A stretch of DNA of 64,000 nt from Saccharum officinarum (GCA_020631735.1 CM036197.1:42455880-42519879), one strand, 5' to 3'. Shown: positions 29,989 to 42,890, counted from the stretch's first letter. Numbers and translations are program-made. The notes: generated by a model not told the origin, from the letters alone.

Positions 29989-31790
29989 CGGATGATTTCA
30001 TTCTGTTTCTTCAATCATTGTACAAAACACTGAGCAATAACTACAGTTTTCTTCTTCTGATTACTGGCGTCTCTAAAGGTTGGCGACATCGCTGGCTGAT
30101 GTGGATGTGAGAGAAGGTGGAAAAAGAAAATGGCTAGCGATTGTTTCGTCGCCCGTCTCGCTCGCGCACCGAGGACATTTGCCAGCAGCTGTCCCGCTAC
30201 CAGAAAGGTCCTGCAACACAGTTATTGGGAGGGAGGAGTAAAAAAAATATGATAGATGGGATCCACGTTCTTTGGGGCATGTGCCATTGTTGGAGAGGGG
30301 AATTTGTTTGCTATCTCTGAAACTGACGTGTTACTCAAATAGTTACTAATCAGCTCGGACCTCTGGAGACACCCTAAGGACAAGGGAAAGAGTAATTATG
30401 TTTTGCAATAGACCATCCATTCCTTCTTCAGTGTACCCCAGCAGTCACATGTATCAAATAATAGTAGCCCATACTAATGAAATGCCTCCAGAGAGAAGGA
30501 ATTGCCCAAAACATTGTACAGATTTCAGACTTAATGATAGTGGAAAACATCAATGCAATTGAGAAGCTTCTGAATATCCTTGTCAGTACAAAGGACAATA
30601 CAAATCTATCTGTGAAAAATCAGTGGTCAAGCAAGGAAACAATGGATCGTGTCGTACGAACTTTCCTCATTTAACAGGCGGAACTCCCAGGTCTAGGTTT
30701 GTTAAATTACATATATCAATGTGTAGCTTGCCGAGTCCAAATTATTGAAGTTCACAGAGGTTACCAGAAGATGCTATACAGTCCAAGTAACATACATAGT
30801 ATAGAGCTCGCAGCTATAGCCCTTCTTAGTGTGCTCCTCTTACACTTTACAAGGTAAGACATAAGACAACCTTGGCAGTTCATTGCCGAGGACTACTTTA
30901 GCACATAGAGTGCTATGCCTATAATAGAAATTTAACTTGGAACATTATATTTGTGATTTCTAACTGAGGATTGGATAACAACGAGTAGTCAGTCGAACTA
31001 TAGGCATCTCATGGGAAACTTTCGAATTAACTAGCAAATTTCTAGGAGGAAATCCCAAGGTATTCAATATGCATGCATTTAATTAACAATTCCAGTCATC
31101 TTTAGATACAATTTTGCTCAAGCCAAATCATGATTAGTTAATCAGCATCTCTTACACTTTGGCTCAAGACTGAATATGTATTACCACTGGTGATTCCTAC
31201 ATGTTGCATCATTTATAAAAAGTTGAGGATGGAATAACAATTGCAACAACCAATAGCTGTAGTAGTACCTGAGAGAACAGATCAGCAAAGCAGGCTAGCA
31301 TGTTCTCTTCACCATCTCCGATGCTTTTACTGCTTGCATAGTACTCCAGCAATCAATCATGGAAAGGAACACAAAAATAAAGTGCATGACACAAGAAGCA
31401 GTTAGATTCCACATTATGAGGAGAACATTATCAAATCTTTCTTAGGAGAACATTATCAAATCTTTCTCAATATGTCGCTCAACCGAATGTCTCAAATCCA
31501 AGCAACATTCCTGATGTCAACATACAAAGTGTCAACACAAATTAGAGATTTACCATGATGATTATACATACATTTAAAGTGTCAATACAGAAGGATAATT
31601 CTGACATTATCTCACATACAAGGCGACGCTCCTATTCTACAGTGAAGGATATTTCTGACATTATCAGTGACAATCCTATTCTGCAGCGAGGGACGTACCA
31701 TGATGTTGTATACGCATTCACACAAACATGATGATATAAGATCATGTTACAAAATTAAAATAGGAAATATATTATCAATTGACGATCACA
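29989..31790. other. Intergenic, no supported gene
   Basis: AT-rich. Contains a ~25-bp tandem duplication (ggagaacattatcaaatctttct, 31420-31470) and a short near-repeat of tctgacattatc at 31598-31670. A minus-strand stretch at 30080-30240 could encode a CPRC-containing peptide but has no supporting context. Confidence 0.4.
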
Positions 31791-31859
31791 AAAATCCCCA
31801 CTCACTCTCTTCCTTCTTTCCCTGCCACTCCTCCTCTCCTAACCCATCTCTAGCTGACC

Positions 31860-32258
31860 TATGGCGCATTTGCCCGGCGGGGGCGAGGGCAGTAGGGATG
31901 ACATCCTGTGGCCGATCTTTCAGTGAGAATCTTCTTTCCTCAGCCGTGTATACTCTGCATTCGGATCAATGTTCAAGCGTCTAAGAAGGTCCTGCGTTTT
32001 ATTTGAATGGGATCTTTAGCTTTGCTCTAGCTGAACCAGCTTTCATGTACTAGTTTCCAAAGCATTAGTCATATTCTTATTACTAAATTTATTTAAATAG
32101 AATTTTTTCTGTAGGATGCTGTCAGGGACCTGTTACTTTGATACATGTGCCTGGGGATACTGTTGTTTTTAGCTATTTTAGCTGCTTGTACATTTCCATA
32201 AATGAAAAATGAAAAAATAGATAGGGGCTCCCCTGCTGACCCTTCCTAAAAAAATGTC
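31860..32258 (+). mobile_element. LINE-like 3' tail fragment
   Basis: Ends ataggggctcccctgctgacc followed by cttcctaaaaaaa, resembling the tail at 29940-29988. It is preceded by a UTR-like AT-rich stretch. The coding part is not recognised, and the left limit is a guess. Confidence 0.35.
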
Positions 32259-32497
32259 TCTACTATCCTTGGTCCAGCAGATCACCACCTTGGTGATGGT
32301 AAGTAGTAATATGGAGGTTGTGGATGACATTATCCGTATCCACATTCATTCAAGGCACATGTGAATGCCCATGGCCATGGCTCATGGATAAGAACACATA
32401 AAGGACATTGTTGTAGTTCCATTCGACAAAAAGGCGCTAAGGTTGATTTGTTGATTGCTACTACCAGATAACTAAAGGCAAACAATATTATTCCTAC

Positions 32498-32836
32498 TGT
32501 TGGAACTAGGGGTTCTGAATAGGTTAGAGAGGAGAAGATTGGGTATAGAGGAGAGAAGGGAGCCAGAGTTTAGGAGCAAGTGAGAATGAGAGTCCAAGTG
32601 AGAGCTCAAGTGAGTGTGTCACGTAGCCACCATGCCCTTGAGCACTTATATAGGTCAATGGTTATTTACAAGCTACCACTTGGTGAGGTTGGATTTTACA
32701 TGGTACTACACTAGCATCTATTTGGGCCTCATCTAGGGGAAGGCTTGGCCCATATACTTCTACATGACACTACATTAGCACTATTTGGGCCTCATCTAGG
32801 GGGAGGCCTTGCTCATATTTTTCATGGGCTCAAACA
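32498..32836 (-). repeat. LTR-like block, copia type
   Basis: 339 bp with TG...CA ends (tgttggaact ... gctcaaaca). On the minus strand a TATA-like tatataagtgc sits mid-LTR, and a purine-rich gtgaggggctactat lies just upstream of its start. This suggests a 3' LTR in minus orientation. The flanking 5-mers differ (cctac, atagt), so it is not a clean solo LTR. Confidence 0.5.
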
Positions 32837-33264
32837 ATAGTAGCCCCTCACCTACTAGGTTATGGTCGGTACTACATGACCTAGTGGATGCTCATACTAG
32901 AAGAGGTACAAATACAACTTGAACCTTGGTCATAAGGATTGCCCTTCGCAACCTACACGTGTGTGTTTCACTAAAAACTCCGTCCCAAAAACCATGTGGG
33001 TAAAAAGGGTATGGAGAAGAGAGCATGCACATGACTTTAGTTTATACAAGTGCTGAGCTGCTAACTCTAAGTGCCTCGATGTCAACCCTCCTAATATCTT
33101 CATCTTTAGGCTTCGGCTCCCTTAGTCGCACCTATGACTTGGCTTTTCGACTTCACTCAATGCATAGATCTCCGAACTAGGGACCTTTTCATTAGAAGGT
33201 TCGCCTGATGACATGACCTTTCTCCAGAGACCTTCTCGCCATAAGCTTCACTTGATGACATGTC

Positions 33265-35310
33265 TGTTGATGGAAAGATTGGTCACACAACAGCTAGGGG
33301 CATATCACCCAGGTCGCCACGTATCAAAGAACACCACTCTTTCGTGGTGAAGAACCCATGTAGTCATCACTAGATAGATACACCACCTATTTAGCTCCTG
33401 AAAAGTCAAGTCTAGCTTCTTGTGCTTCCCATGTTTTCTACAACTAGACTTGTTTAATGTAATTGATTCGGAATTGATATTGTTTTGTTCATCTTTGTCA
33501 ATTGAATATTGGCTTATATCTGAATTAACTCTTTCTTTGCCAACTGTGTCAACTGGCAAGTCTTCCTTTCTTATGTCCATAGCCGATGACTTAGATGTGA
33601 TTGGCTTCTCCCTAGATTTGGCAATAAGCTCCTCATAAAACAAATGACCAATTATCATTACCTTTTGATCCTCGAGATCATATCTAACGAAGTCTCAACC
33701 CCTAAGATATCATTGATTGGGCTTGAGTTATTAGTAGCATATGAAGCCAAATCATGAGTGTTAAGATTTGCATACCTTGCTGATTTGGCATTGATTCGGC
33801 TATAATTAGGAGCAACATGTGAGGCGGAATCATGAGCACGTGCATTGCGTATGGTGCTGATTTCCATTGATTCAGCTATAGTTATCGGTAACATGTGGAA
33901 CCAAATCATGAACATTGGCATTTGCATATGGTGTTGGATTTATAGGTAGAACCTCCATTCTATTAGCATATTGTGCACCATATGATAATTGAGAATAATT
34001 GCTATTATTCTCATAGACAATTCTCTCATTCATCGGCATGTCTTGTGGTGGAAGCACAAATTGTGAACTTACAGCCAATGAATAAGGTATGCAAGTTGTA
34101 TGTTGCTACTAACACTAAAACTCGAAGAACTCATTGTTGACATCAGCTTTTGAAAATGATCCAAAATTATGATGTGTATGATAAAGACCATTAACAACAT
34201 AAGCATTAGCAGATGCAACGTATCTAGTATCATTATGACTAGCAACACCAACATGATAATTCATATGACTTGGAAAACAATAATTAGAATCATATGATGT
34301 ATTTGCAAGTTGTACCTCAGGGTAATTGTATTAACATTGTGAAGCAACACCTTGGTACTCCAAGATCAAGGACTTGACCACCTTGCTGAATTTTACAATA
34401 GCAACATGTTGCAAAATAGCAAGCAAGATCACAAGGGGTCAAAACTAGATGCGACCAGTCTTTTGTGCCAGATGCAATGGTAATGGTAAACACAAGAAGA
34501 TAGATTAATCAAGAACATGGCTAGTGCAAAGAGATTTGGCTACAAAGTAGATCTAAAGCAATCGTTCACCAGTGGAGTCACCAAAAAGTGTGTTGATGCA
34601 AAGATCGGTCACACACCAACTAGGGTTAGATATCCTGGGTCACCACAGACCAAAGAATTAATGTAGTGGATAACCAACACCCTTTCATGGTGAAGAATGG
34701 CGAGGTTTAAGAGCAAACCACCAAAGCACAACCAATCGTGCTTACGTGATGAAGAACGGCCAGTTTCCGGGCAAACTAGCAAAGAAACCATCGAAGCTCT
34801 CGCCCAAAATGGGGGTTGGAAGAGATTAGGGAAAAAAGGAGTAATAGATGTTGAAAATATCGATTGGATGTTGGATTCCTTAATCGGCCATGATCCTTCA
34901 ATATATATAGAGGAGAGTGGTCTTATCTCAGTTGGACACATTCCCAAGATGTAATTTACATGTTTGCCACGAGTTCGTCGGATGAGTTTGAATCAAAATC
35001 CAAAAAATTGGATTCAGATAGGAGACATCAGAAGTTCTGATCATTGGAACTTCCGACATATGTTAGAAATTCTGATGTGGAGGAACCTTGGAACACAATA
35101 GGGTTTCTTGGGTACATCAGTCCACTAAAAGTTTTTGAAATATGTTGGGACTTTTCATGTGAGAACCTTCTCGAGAGCGTAATTTCTCCATTTAGACTCC
35201 AAATTGGACGTTCCATATATGTTTTTTTGACCATATCGACAAGAGGAACGTGATGGTGAAGTTCATTCTATATTTTGAAAAATTTACCAAACCTAGTGTA
35301 GCCAATTTTG
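33265..35310 (-). mobile_element. Degenerate retrotransposon with gag-like repeats
   Basis: The phrase tgttgatg(g/c)aaagat(t/c)ggtcacac occurs at 33265 and 34591, each followed by ~100 bases of related sequence (..ggtgaagaa..). These look like parts of two LTRs. Next to the right copy the minus strand reads tttggtgactccactggtga, a primer-site-like sequence of grass gypsy elements. Minus-strand frames between them (33305-34254) are gag-like and rich in Asn, His and Asp, with a recurring HDLxxxxT(N/D)N motif. No pol motif is seen. The right limit is uncertain. Confidence 0.45.
33725..33960 (-). repeat. ~78-bp imperfect tandem repeat in the gag-like region
   Basis: The phrase (a/g)aatcatga(g/a) recurs near 33749, 33828 and 33906 with similar surroundings (aacatgtg, ttgattcggctata). 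Translated on the minus strand these give YAN-x-HDL-type repeats. Confidence 0.6.
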
Positions 35311-35319
35311 CAACCCAAC

Positions 35320-36540
35320 TGTCGCGGGGTTGAAACCGCGACAAGCATCGTTGTTCATTGGGTGTCACTGAGTGTGGGTCTCTGGTGGCTCAGGTGGACT
35401 CAAGAACATAGGGAAGATACAACGATGTATCCTGGTTCAGGCTATCATGGCCCTACATCCAGCAATTTTAGTTCATTATACTCGAGAGCACCCAAATTGA
35501 GGGTTGCAATAAGAGTGTGTAAGAGATTTTGAAGGGTACTCGCTTGGTGCTATCCTTGCCTCGTCGGTGGTGAGGTTGATTCCCCGGCAATGGAGAAGAA
35601 GACGATGGGGAGGAGCTCTCGGTGCTCCTCTCTGGGTTGCCCTACTCTCGGAGCAGAGCTCAGAGTTGTCCCGAAGGACTCTGTTTCCTCTGGTTTTCGT
35701 CCTCTCCCTCTATAGGATCTGACCTCCCCTTATAAACCGAGGTAGGTCGGGTACAAGGTGGTTTTGGGGGGTTTAGTCTATAGTCTACATGCGCTGAAGT
35801 CCAGAAGGGTGCTATTGTGGCATGGATGGACCTCAGCATTGTCGTGGAGTCGAAGGAGCCTTGGGTGTCATCCGGCTACTGTATTTTGATGCTCTGACTG
35901 TCAAGAGTTGTTGGCTTGGACCGGCCTCCACCAAGTGCATCTTCTGGAGGCTTCCTTGGTGGCGAAGGCGCCCGGCTTGAGGGGCTAACGAATGGGCCCG
36001 GGAGCCCCCGAGCCCCTAGAGCCGGTGGAGGGATTTGTCCCTTTGTGTCACGCCATGTGCGTGACTTTGTCGGAGGAGTGGGCGACAGTGCAATGCCTGT
36101 TTTTTTGGAGCAGTGTCAAGGAGCCCCCGAGCCTTGGATGCTCAAGGCGCTGGGTTCTAGCCCGGCCCTTGGCTCAGACTAGAGGTAGAGCCAAGGATCA
36201 GGCCTACGCTACCATCGCTCAAAAGTCCATAACTTGGGTGAGCCCTCGAGTCCTGAGTAGAGGCCGAGGGCATGCTTGGGTTTCGCCCGATCCTTGGCCA
36301 GAAGGTGTGCGCGATCATGCCTAAGAGGTATAACCCTTGAGCCCCGAGCAATCTTAGAGGGATCGGTCGGAGGGTCCTTTGGTCGGGAAACTCTCACCCC
36401 AGGACTTAGCATATTCGTATGTTTGAGTCTCGTTACCAACCTAGCCTATGTTTCTAGAAATTCGGGATTAGCTTCTCTTGGACAATTTTGTTTGTCAAAA
36501 TTGTCCTTCCTACAAGGACCTTCTCGCTGAAGGCTTCACT
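35320..36540. repeat. LTR-retrotransposon-derived sequence
   Basis: Contains tcctggttcaggctatcatg and ggccctacatccag, wording common in grass gypsy LTRs, followed by a GC-richer stretch. No intact ends or frames were found. Frames of up to 110 residues here match nothing recognisable. Confidence 0.35.
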
Positions 36541-37370
36541 TGGTGACATGCTAGTTCTCGAAGAACGGTTATAGTTGACATTGTTGAAGTAGTAGATGTG
36601 TAGACGAAGTAGTCATGAGCAAAGGTTGTCGTATTCCATCGAGTCTTCTCACATGAGTGCCAGGCAAAAACCTCAACTCTTAGGGCGGTTGGTCGTCTAG
36701 TATGCTCTCCTAGCCTCTCTTGGCTGGAGCTCGTGACCAACTCTTCTATCGTGCTTGATGTAGTCGGTGTAGATGTAGTAGACAAAGTAGTGGAAGTAGA
36801 TGCCCAAGCCAAAGTTATCATTAAGCCCCTAAAGTTGAAGTGTTGGACGAAGATGAAGTAGATCTTGATGTGGATGGTATTGATGAAGCCCCTGGAACCA
36901 AGCTTGGTGATGAAGGCAAATCATTGTTGGCGTTGATGCCGAAGGTGTCGATGAGGATCTCGAGCCATTGTAGTGGCTGAAGATGATGGTGAAGCCCCTC
37001 CCACTGAAGCATTGGCAGAGGCGAGTCATTGTAGTCGCTGAAGGTGATGGTGAAGCCCCACCTAACAAAGTGTCATTGGAGGCGATGTTGATGTGCACAT
37101 TGAAGACTCACCAAAATGTTGGTGGATATGAGTCATTGTAGTCGCCGAGGATGATGGCAAAGATCCTGGGTCAAATTGTTGTCGAGGGTGATGTTGGTAT
37201 AGATTATGAAGATGTCAGCGAAGCCCCTCGCGCCAAAGTGTTGGCGAAGGTGATGTTGATGTAGATGTCGAAGATTATGGCAAAGCCCCTCATGCCGAAG
37301 TGTTGGCAAAGGCGGCATTGATGTAGATGCCAAAGATGTTGGCGAAGTTTCTCTTGCCGAAGGATGGAGA
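36540..37370. repeat. Minisatellite-like degenerate repeat of gaagcccct / gttgatgtagatg motifs
   Basis: Irregular 60-110-base units contain gtgaagcccct, gaagtgttggc, gatgttgatgtagatg and gtcattgtagtcgc. They drift gradually from one unit to the next, and no two units are identical. No protein is supported. Confidence 0.55.
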
Positions 37371-37559
37371 AGTCATGTGAAAATGTGCCCGAGCTGAGAA
37401 GGTTCGTTTTCCAGAGACTTAGGTTGAGCGATATTGTTTCGTTGAATACACAATTTGCTAGCAAGTTTTTTGATACCCAGAGAAACATTGGCTTTCTACT
37501 TGTATAGAAAACGATTAGCACTAGACAGGCATCATTTCATATAATGAAGTAATATGTGA

Positions 37560-39170
37560 GGGTAGTGCGAAGGTTTTGGCTTCGCTTCCTAGTGCCTGTG
37601 TAGTTTCAGGACTTCTCTATTTTTGTTAAGTCTTGGTGCCCATGTATTTTCAGGGTTTTTCTAGGTTTTTGTTAAGTCTTGGTGGTCGTATATTTTTGGA
37701 ATTTTTCTAGGTTTTTTTGGAGCCTTAGCCCACTTCATTTTGGCCTAGGCTGTGCAAAGTAAAGCACAAGGATATTAAAAGGGTTAAAATATCATGCAAC
37801 CTGCGAAAATGATAGTTGTGCTTGTCAATAGGTAAATCCTTGATGCAGAGAATAATGCTGTCAAATGAGAGGGTTAATAGCTTCAGATGGCTAGCGGAGG
37901 CTGCCATTCGAGAACCTACATAGGTATAAATGTGACTTGCAGTAGTGTCTGTAAAAAATAGTTTCATGTGAAGGTTAGTTTGAATTTGAGAACCTACATA
38001 GGCAATTGCATATTATAAGAGCTTGGAATTGTTAAACGATGCATCCTGCAAAAAGAGGTAAAGTGTTAGTGTTAGAGGTTTGATAGGTTTGGTGGCTGCC
38101 TAAGGTCAATAGTTGATGAAGTTTGATGGTTGGTGAAGATCACTGGTGACGACTGTACTAAAGAGCAATGACTGATAGATATTGATGATTTTGAATAACT
38201 TAGCTCTTGATGAATCCCAATCGGTTAATATTTAGGAAATCCGAATGTCATTAGATATATATCTAGGAAGACCAATTGTCCAATGAAGACCATTGAGTGA
38301 TACAAACTCGAGAGTTGTTAGAAAATATCTGGCGAAGACTAAATGTTTTATGAGAATCCTGACTGATGAAAACCGTTTATGAGAATCCTGACTGATGAAA
38401 ACCACTGATTGATGAAAACCAATATGTCTTGAGAACGTGAAAACCTGCATACAACAAGACATCTATGGGATGGTCATCTTGGGAGGGCAAGAGATACTCG
38501 TAGTGGTGGTAACCTGCATGTTAGTAACAAAAAGATTTAATATATGAGATGGATGTGCCTTTGGGGTTTATCCAGATAAGACGAAGCATGTATAGCCACT
38601 TAGGCCATGCTTTTGGAGTAGCCAAGGTTGCAACAACTTTTGACTAGTGTTTTGTGAAAGTATAATTGAAATTTGCCTCAAGAGGCGAAGGTTATCTTAA
38701 GATTGTGACAAAATGAATCACAAGAACACAAATCATTAGGCATTATAAGATGGTGAGAAATACTCACATGTATTGGTTACGTTTCTGCAAGAGGACAGTT
38801 TCAACACATTTAAAATAATCAAATGTTATCATAAACGTTCCGAAGCTGTTTTACTTGAGAAAACTAGATATTCTAGGATTTGGGAGAGCAAAGAAACCAA
38901 TCCATGTGCTTTCGGCAAAAGGTAGATTGGAAGCAGGTCCATTATCTATTTATCTTCGGAGCTCAATGAATGGCAGACCACTATCATTTGATGACTTCAG
39001 GCTTCTTCAGCCCATCAATCAATAGATGAAAAATTAGCATGGACTGCTTTTGGATCCTCCGGCAAAGACCGAATGCATAGACAACATATACGCATGCATA
39101 TAAAATGTATACGATATATAGTTCTTTAAACGTGTGGAGCAACAGAGAAATTAGACCATGTTTCGCGCTA
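37560..39170. other. Repeat-rich intergenic DNA
   Basis: Holds a ~46-bp near-repeat at 37623-37715 (ttgttaagtcttggtg) and a tandem copy of gtttatgagaatcctgactg with following gatgaaaacc at about 38340-38405. No gene is supported. Confidence 0.4.
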
Positions 39171-39224
39171 CTTATCTGGCTTTCATGAGCGAAACAAATG
39201 ATTCAGCCTGCTCGACCTTATTGA

Positions 39225-39550
39225 TGTTGGAAACTGATGCGAGCCACCGGCCCACCGGTCCTTCGCTTCCTTTCTGAAACTTGGCAGCGAAGATGCTATG
39301 TGCTTGAAATGCTGTCCTCAACTTTCCAAAGGGCTGAAGATGTTGTGTGCTTGGAGGATTCTCGAGTATAACGGTTGCGTGCTGGAAGTCCAAAATGTAG
39401 CAGCAGAGTTTCGTAGCGGTGGCCAGTGGTGGAGGTTCACTTCGCCCGAAGGCATTATTGGCAAGGATTGAAACCTTCATAGACATATCGAGATTGGACT
39501 ATTGGAGCCCTTGACCTTCGGGTGAAAACCAGAAGCAAGGCCTTCGAACG
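39225..39550. repeat. Dispersed repeat, copy A
   Basis: Aligns over ~320 bases with 60267-60585, both starting tgttggaaa(c/g)tgatg(c/t)gagcc and running to ccagaagcaaggcctt. Shared phrases include gcttggaggattctcgagtat and ggtggaggttcactt. Class unknown; the tgttgg start is LTR-like. Confidence 0.8.
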
Positions 39551-39697
39551 ATAAATGGGCTGAATGCACGTCGAATAGGCTGAAGCCTGTGTCTTGTGCC
39601 GAGACTTCTAATCGGACCGAACAGACCTTCGTGATTGGAAAGGACGGGATGGATGGCTGACTAATTTACCTGTTGGAACCTAATTCCGTTAGACCCT

Positions 39698-39933
39698 ATC
39701 TCTCCGTCACTAAATATATGTTGTTTTCGTTTTTCGAGAAACAATTTTGACTAAATATATATTAAAAAATATTAATATTTATGGTACATGAATAGTATCA
39801 TTGGAAAGATCTTTGATTCTAGTTTTTTAATAAATTTATTTAGAGATACAAATATTGTACGTATTTTCTGCAAATCAATTCAAACTTGTAGCACGCACAC
39901 CAACGGCGACAGTTATTTAAGGACAGAGGGAGT
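39698..39933. mobile_element. Degenerate Stowaway-like MITE
   Basis: The left end ctctccgtcactaaatata is inverted at the right end as tatttaaggacagagggagt, with AT-rich DNA between. The ctccctccgt type of terminus is characteristic of grass Stowaway elements. Confidence 0.55.
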
Positions 39934-40364
39934 GCAGCAGAAATAGCAGTTCTCTGGGAGTTGCTCTATCATAATCTTTTTGGAACCCGTGCAGGACGCA
40001 AGTTTGACTAATTTGTGCATCATGACAACTAATCAAAGTCGATGACGTGCGAGATAGGTTCGACCGGTCGATCCAAAGTGCCCGCTCCATTATCTCGTTT
40101 TATTTAGTAGCAGTGTGTCTATCTGGTGTCCAATAGCTGACGAGCTGAGGTCACCGCCAGTCTTTTCACCGAACAGAACACCGAGTCGATCAGGCAGATC
40201 AAAGTTACCACTTAAACGTCCTCCCAAATCTCGCCTCAAACTACTAGCTATCTATTCCCTGGAAACTAATTTCATCGATCATCAGGCTGCTGAACTGTCC
40301 GACAGTCACCGGCAATCAGCATCGACAACTCGACGACGAGGGTGCGTTGCGTTGGTGGCCGGCG
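39934..40364 (+). promoter_or_regulatory. Upstream region of the reductase gene
   Basis: Holds the probable promoter and 5' UTR. A tttatttagtagc stretch near 40098 might act as a TATA region, but no element is firmly identified. Confidence 0.3.
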
Positions 40365-42236
40365 ATGTCGTCGTCCGCAGGCGACATGAAGAAGAAGAAG
40401 ACGGCGTGCGTGACAGGAGGGAACGGGTACATCGGCTCCGCGCTCATCAAGGTGCTGCTGGAGGAGGGCTACGCCGTGAAGACGACGGTCAGGAACCCCG
40501 GTTCGGTTCTCCTTCTCCCGGCCCTCTTCTCGGTTCAGTGTTTCGTGGTTGTTGCTATTCCGGGGTGGCGGGGTTGCAGCTGCGCTGCAAATAAACGGCA
40601 TCTTTAGAGCTTCGGATTGCATAAAAATATCACAAGAATTTCAACGATTTTATTTTGTTACAGAATTCTGATTTGATGACAAGTTCAACACAGCAAGCAA
40701 GCAATCCTAGACTATGCTTTTTATTTGAGCTAGGCGCGCATATGCTTTTCCTGTTGATGTTGCGGATAGATGGTGGTTGTCATGTGATTGTGATTTGTGA
40801 ATCCCATCCACCCATGCCGAGAATCGACCATGATTGGTTTCTGAAACCCCAGATGACATGGAGAAGAACTCCCACCTCAAGGGCTTGCAGGAGCTTGGAC
40901 CGTTGACGGTCCTCCGCGCTGACATGGACGAAGAAGGCAGCTTCGACGACGCCGTCGCCGGCTGCGATTACGCCTTCCTCGTCGCCGCCCCGGTGAACCT
41001 CTGGGCACAGGATCCAGAGGTGCGCAAACATCGTCACCACTCACCACACCACGGGTCGTCGTCGTTGTCACATAACCGTCACTCACTCTCACTCTGACTC
41101 TATCCTACGGCAACATCCCTTGTTTAGTTGGGTGGTTTCAGAGAAAAAAGAACTGTTTTTCAACTTGCTTGCCTATGCACGATCGCAGAAAGAGCAGATC
41201 GAGCCGTCTGTCCGAGGAACGCTGAACGCGATGAGGTCGTGCGTGAAGGCCGGGACGGTGCGGCGCGTGATCCTGACCTCGTCGGTGGCCGGAGTCTACA
41301 TCAGGCCGGACCTGCAAGGCGACGGACACGTGCTGGACGAGGCGTCCTGGTCCGACGTCGAGTACCTCAGAGCCAACAAGCCGCCAACCTGGGTCCGCCG
41401 TCCGATTTGCACCCATTCTCCATGGGACGCTCTTTCATCGGTCGACCACGGATAGGAGGACAGTATCAGTTTGATGGTGACCTGGATTGCTTGCTTGCAG
41501 GGATACTGCGTGTCCAAGGTGCTGCTGGAGAACGAAGCGAGCAGGTTCGCAGCGGAGCACGGCATCAGCCTCGTCACCGTCTGCCCCGTCATCACCGTCG
41601 GTGCCGCGCCGGCACCCAAGGTCCGCACGAGCATCATCGACAGCCTCTCCATGCTGTCCGGTGAGTCAGTAGTCAGAGATCCAGCTGCAGGCGTCAACCG
41701 ACTGGATTCTCCGCTCTGTTAAAAAAAGAAAAACAATCGAGCTCGTGTGAACGTGATCGATCGATTGCGTGATCTTCAGGCGACGAGGCCGGGCTCGCCG
41801 TGCTCAGAGGCATCGAGACGACCTCCGGCGCACTGCCGCTGGTCCACATCGACGACCTCTGCCGCGCCGAGCTGTTCCTGGCAGAGGCAGCGGCAGCCGA
41901 CGGGAGGTACATCTGCTGCAGCCTCAACACGACCGTCGTCGAGCTCGCGCGTTTCCTGGCACACAAGTACCCGCAGTACGGCGTGAAGACAAATTTGTAA
42001 GCAACGGCCAGCCTCACTTCTGCGCAGTGGAAATGTTAAAGATGTTTGCAGATCTGATTTCTGACACCTTATTTGCATGCAGCGACGACGATAAGCAGCT
42101 CCTGGAGAGGCCGAGAGTGATCATGTCGTCGGAGAAGCTGGTCCGGGAAGGATTTCAGTACAGGCACAACACCCTGGATGATATTTACGACAACGTGGTC
42201 GAGTACGGCAAGGCATTAGGAATTCTGCCCAACTGA
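40365..42236 (+). CDS. ANR: Anthocyanidin-reductase-like NAD(P)H-dependent reductase
   Basis: Six exons: 40365-40500, 40853-41019, 41189-41392, 41501-41660, 41780-41996 and 42083-42236. They total 1038 bases, 345 residues plus TGA, with all phases consistent. It is an extended short-chain dehydrogenase of the DFR/ANR group. The N-terminal Rossmann motif is TGGNGYIGS (residues ~16-24), the catalytic Ser lies in ILTSSVAG, and the Tyr-Lys pair is in YCVSK. Other family text is [40 protein letters not shown] and [16 protein letters not shown] reduces anthocyanidins to flavan-3-ols for proanthocyanidins in the cytosol. Grasses have several ANR-like paralogues whose substrates are less certain, so the family call is firm but the exact reaction is inferred. 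Translation may start at 40365 or at the ATG at 40386. The gene is intact. Confidence 0.9.
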
Positions 42237-42385
42237 TATGGATGTCCGAGCTCAAGTACCAGGGCAGTATGTATGTAGCACTCAATTCTTCATCGGACAT
42301 ATATGAGTGTTGGAAAGTGCGCAAAAAAAAAGCTATGGACACATTTTCCATTGGAAACGCTCAACGTAATGAGATATGAGAAATT

Positions 42386-42598
42386 TGAGAAATTTTACGG
42401 TAGTTGAAAAAAACATTGATCATCCATTGAGCGAGATCGGATGGTAGAAAAATAAAAGGTACTTAACTAAAAGTACCTAAATGTGCTAAATAAGTGAGGA
42501 TAGTATCAAATTGGGTAGGACCAGTACCAAAATACGTGGGACAATATCTATTTTTTATTTATTTTCAAATAAGGGTAGATAGGTCATTTTGTTAGAGG
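42386..42598 (+). repeat. Left terminal inverted repeat of the Pack-MULE-like element
   Basis: About 213 bp, roughly 80% identical by eye to the complement of 44135-44355. Confidence 0.75.
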
Positions 42599-42640
42599 GC
42601 AAAAATGGTATAGCTGCTAGATGAGATACATGTACTTGTA

Positions 42641-42890
42641 TTTGAAGACATTTCATCTCTAATTTTCAAAGGGAAAAGGAGCGTCCATGACGTCATCATG
42701 ACACCGTCATGATGTCATGGCTCAAGAGCATTAGCACGGCGCCGCTCAGGCCTGCGTTAGGCGCGAAGACATTTCTTCTCTAATTTTCAAAGGGGGAAAG
42801 AGTGTCTATGACGTCATCATGACGCCATCATGATGTCGTGGCTCAAAAGCATTAGCACGGCGCACCGCTCAGGCCGGCGTTAGGCACGCT
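42641..42890. repeat. 124-bp tandem duplication inside the Pack-MULE-like element
   Basis: gaagacatttc(a/t)tctctaatttt starts at 42643 and again at 42767, followed by tgacgtcatcatgac and agcattagcacggcg in both copies. A few point differences and one small insertion separate them. Confidence 0.85.

Noticed and set aside
30080..30240. Minus-strand peptide with KCPRCASETGDE
   Set aside because: A short zinc-ribbon-like look, but no start, splice context or neighbouring exons.
38880..39030. Open stretch reading GRLEAGPLSIYLRSSMNGRP
   Set aside because: Looks exon-like but has no start, no partner exons and sits in repeat debris; left unannotated.
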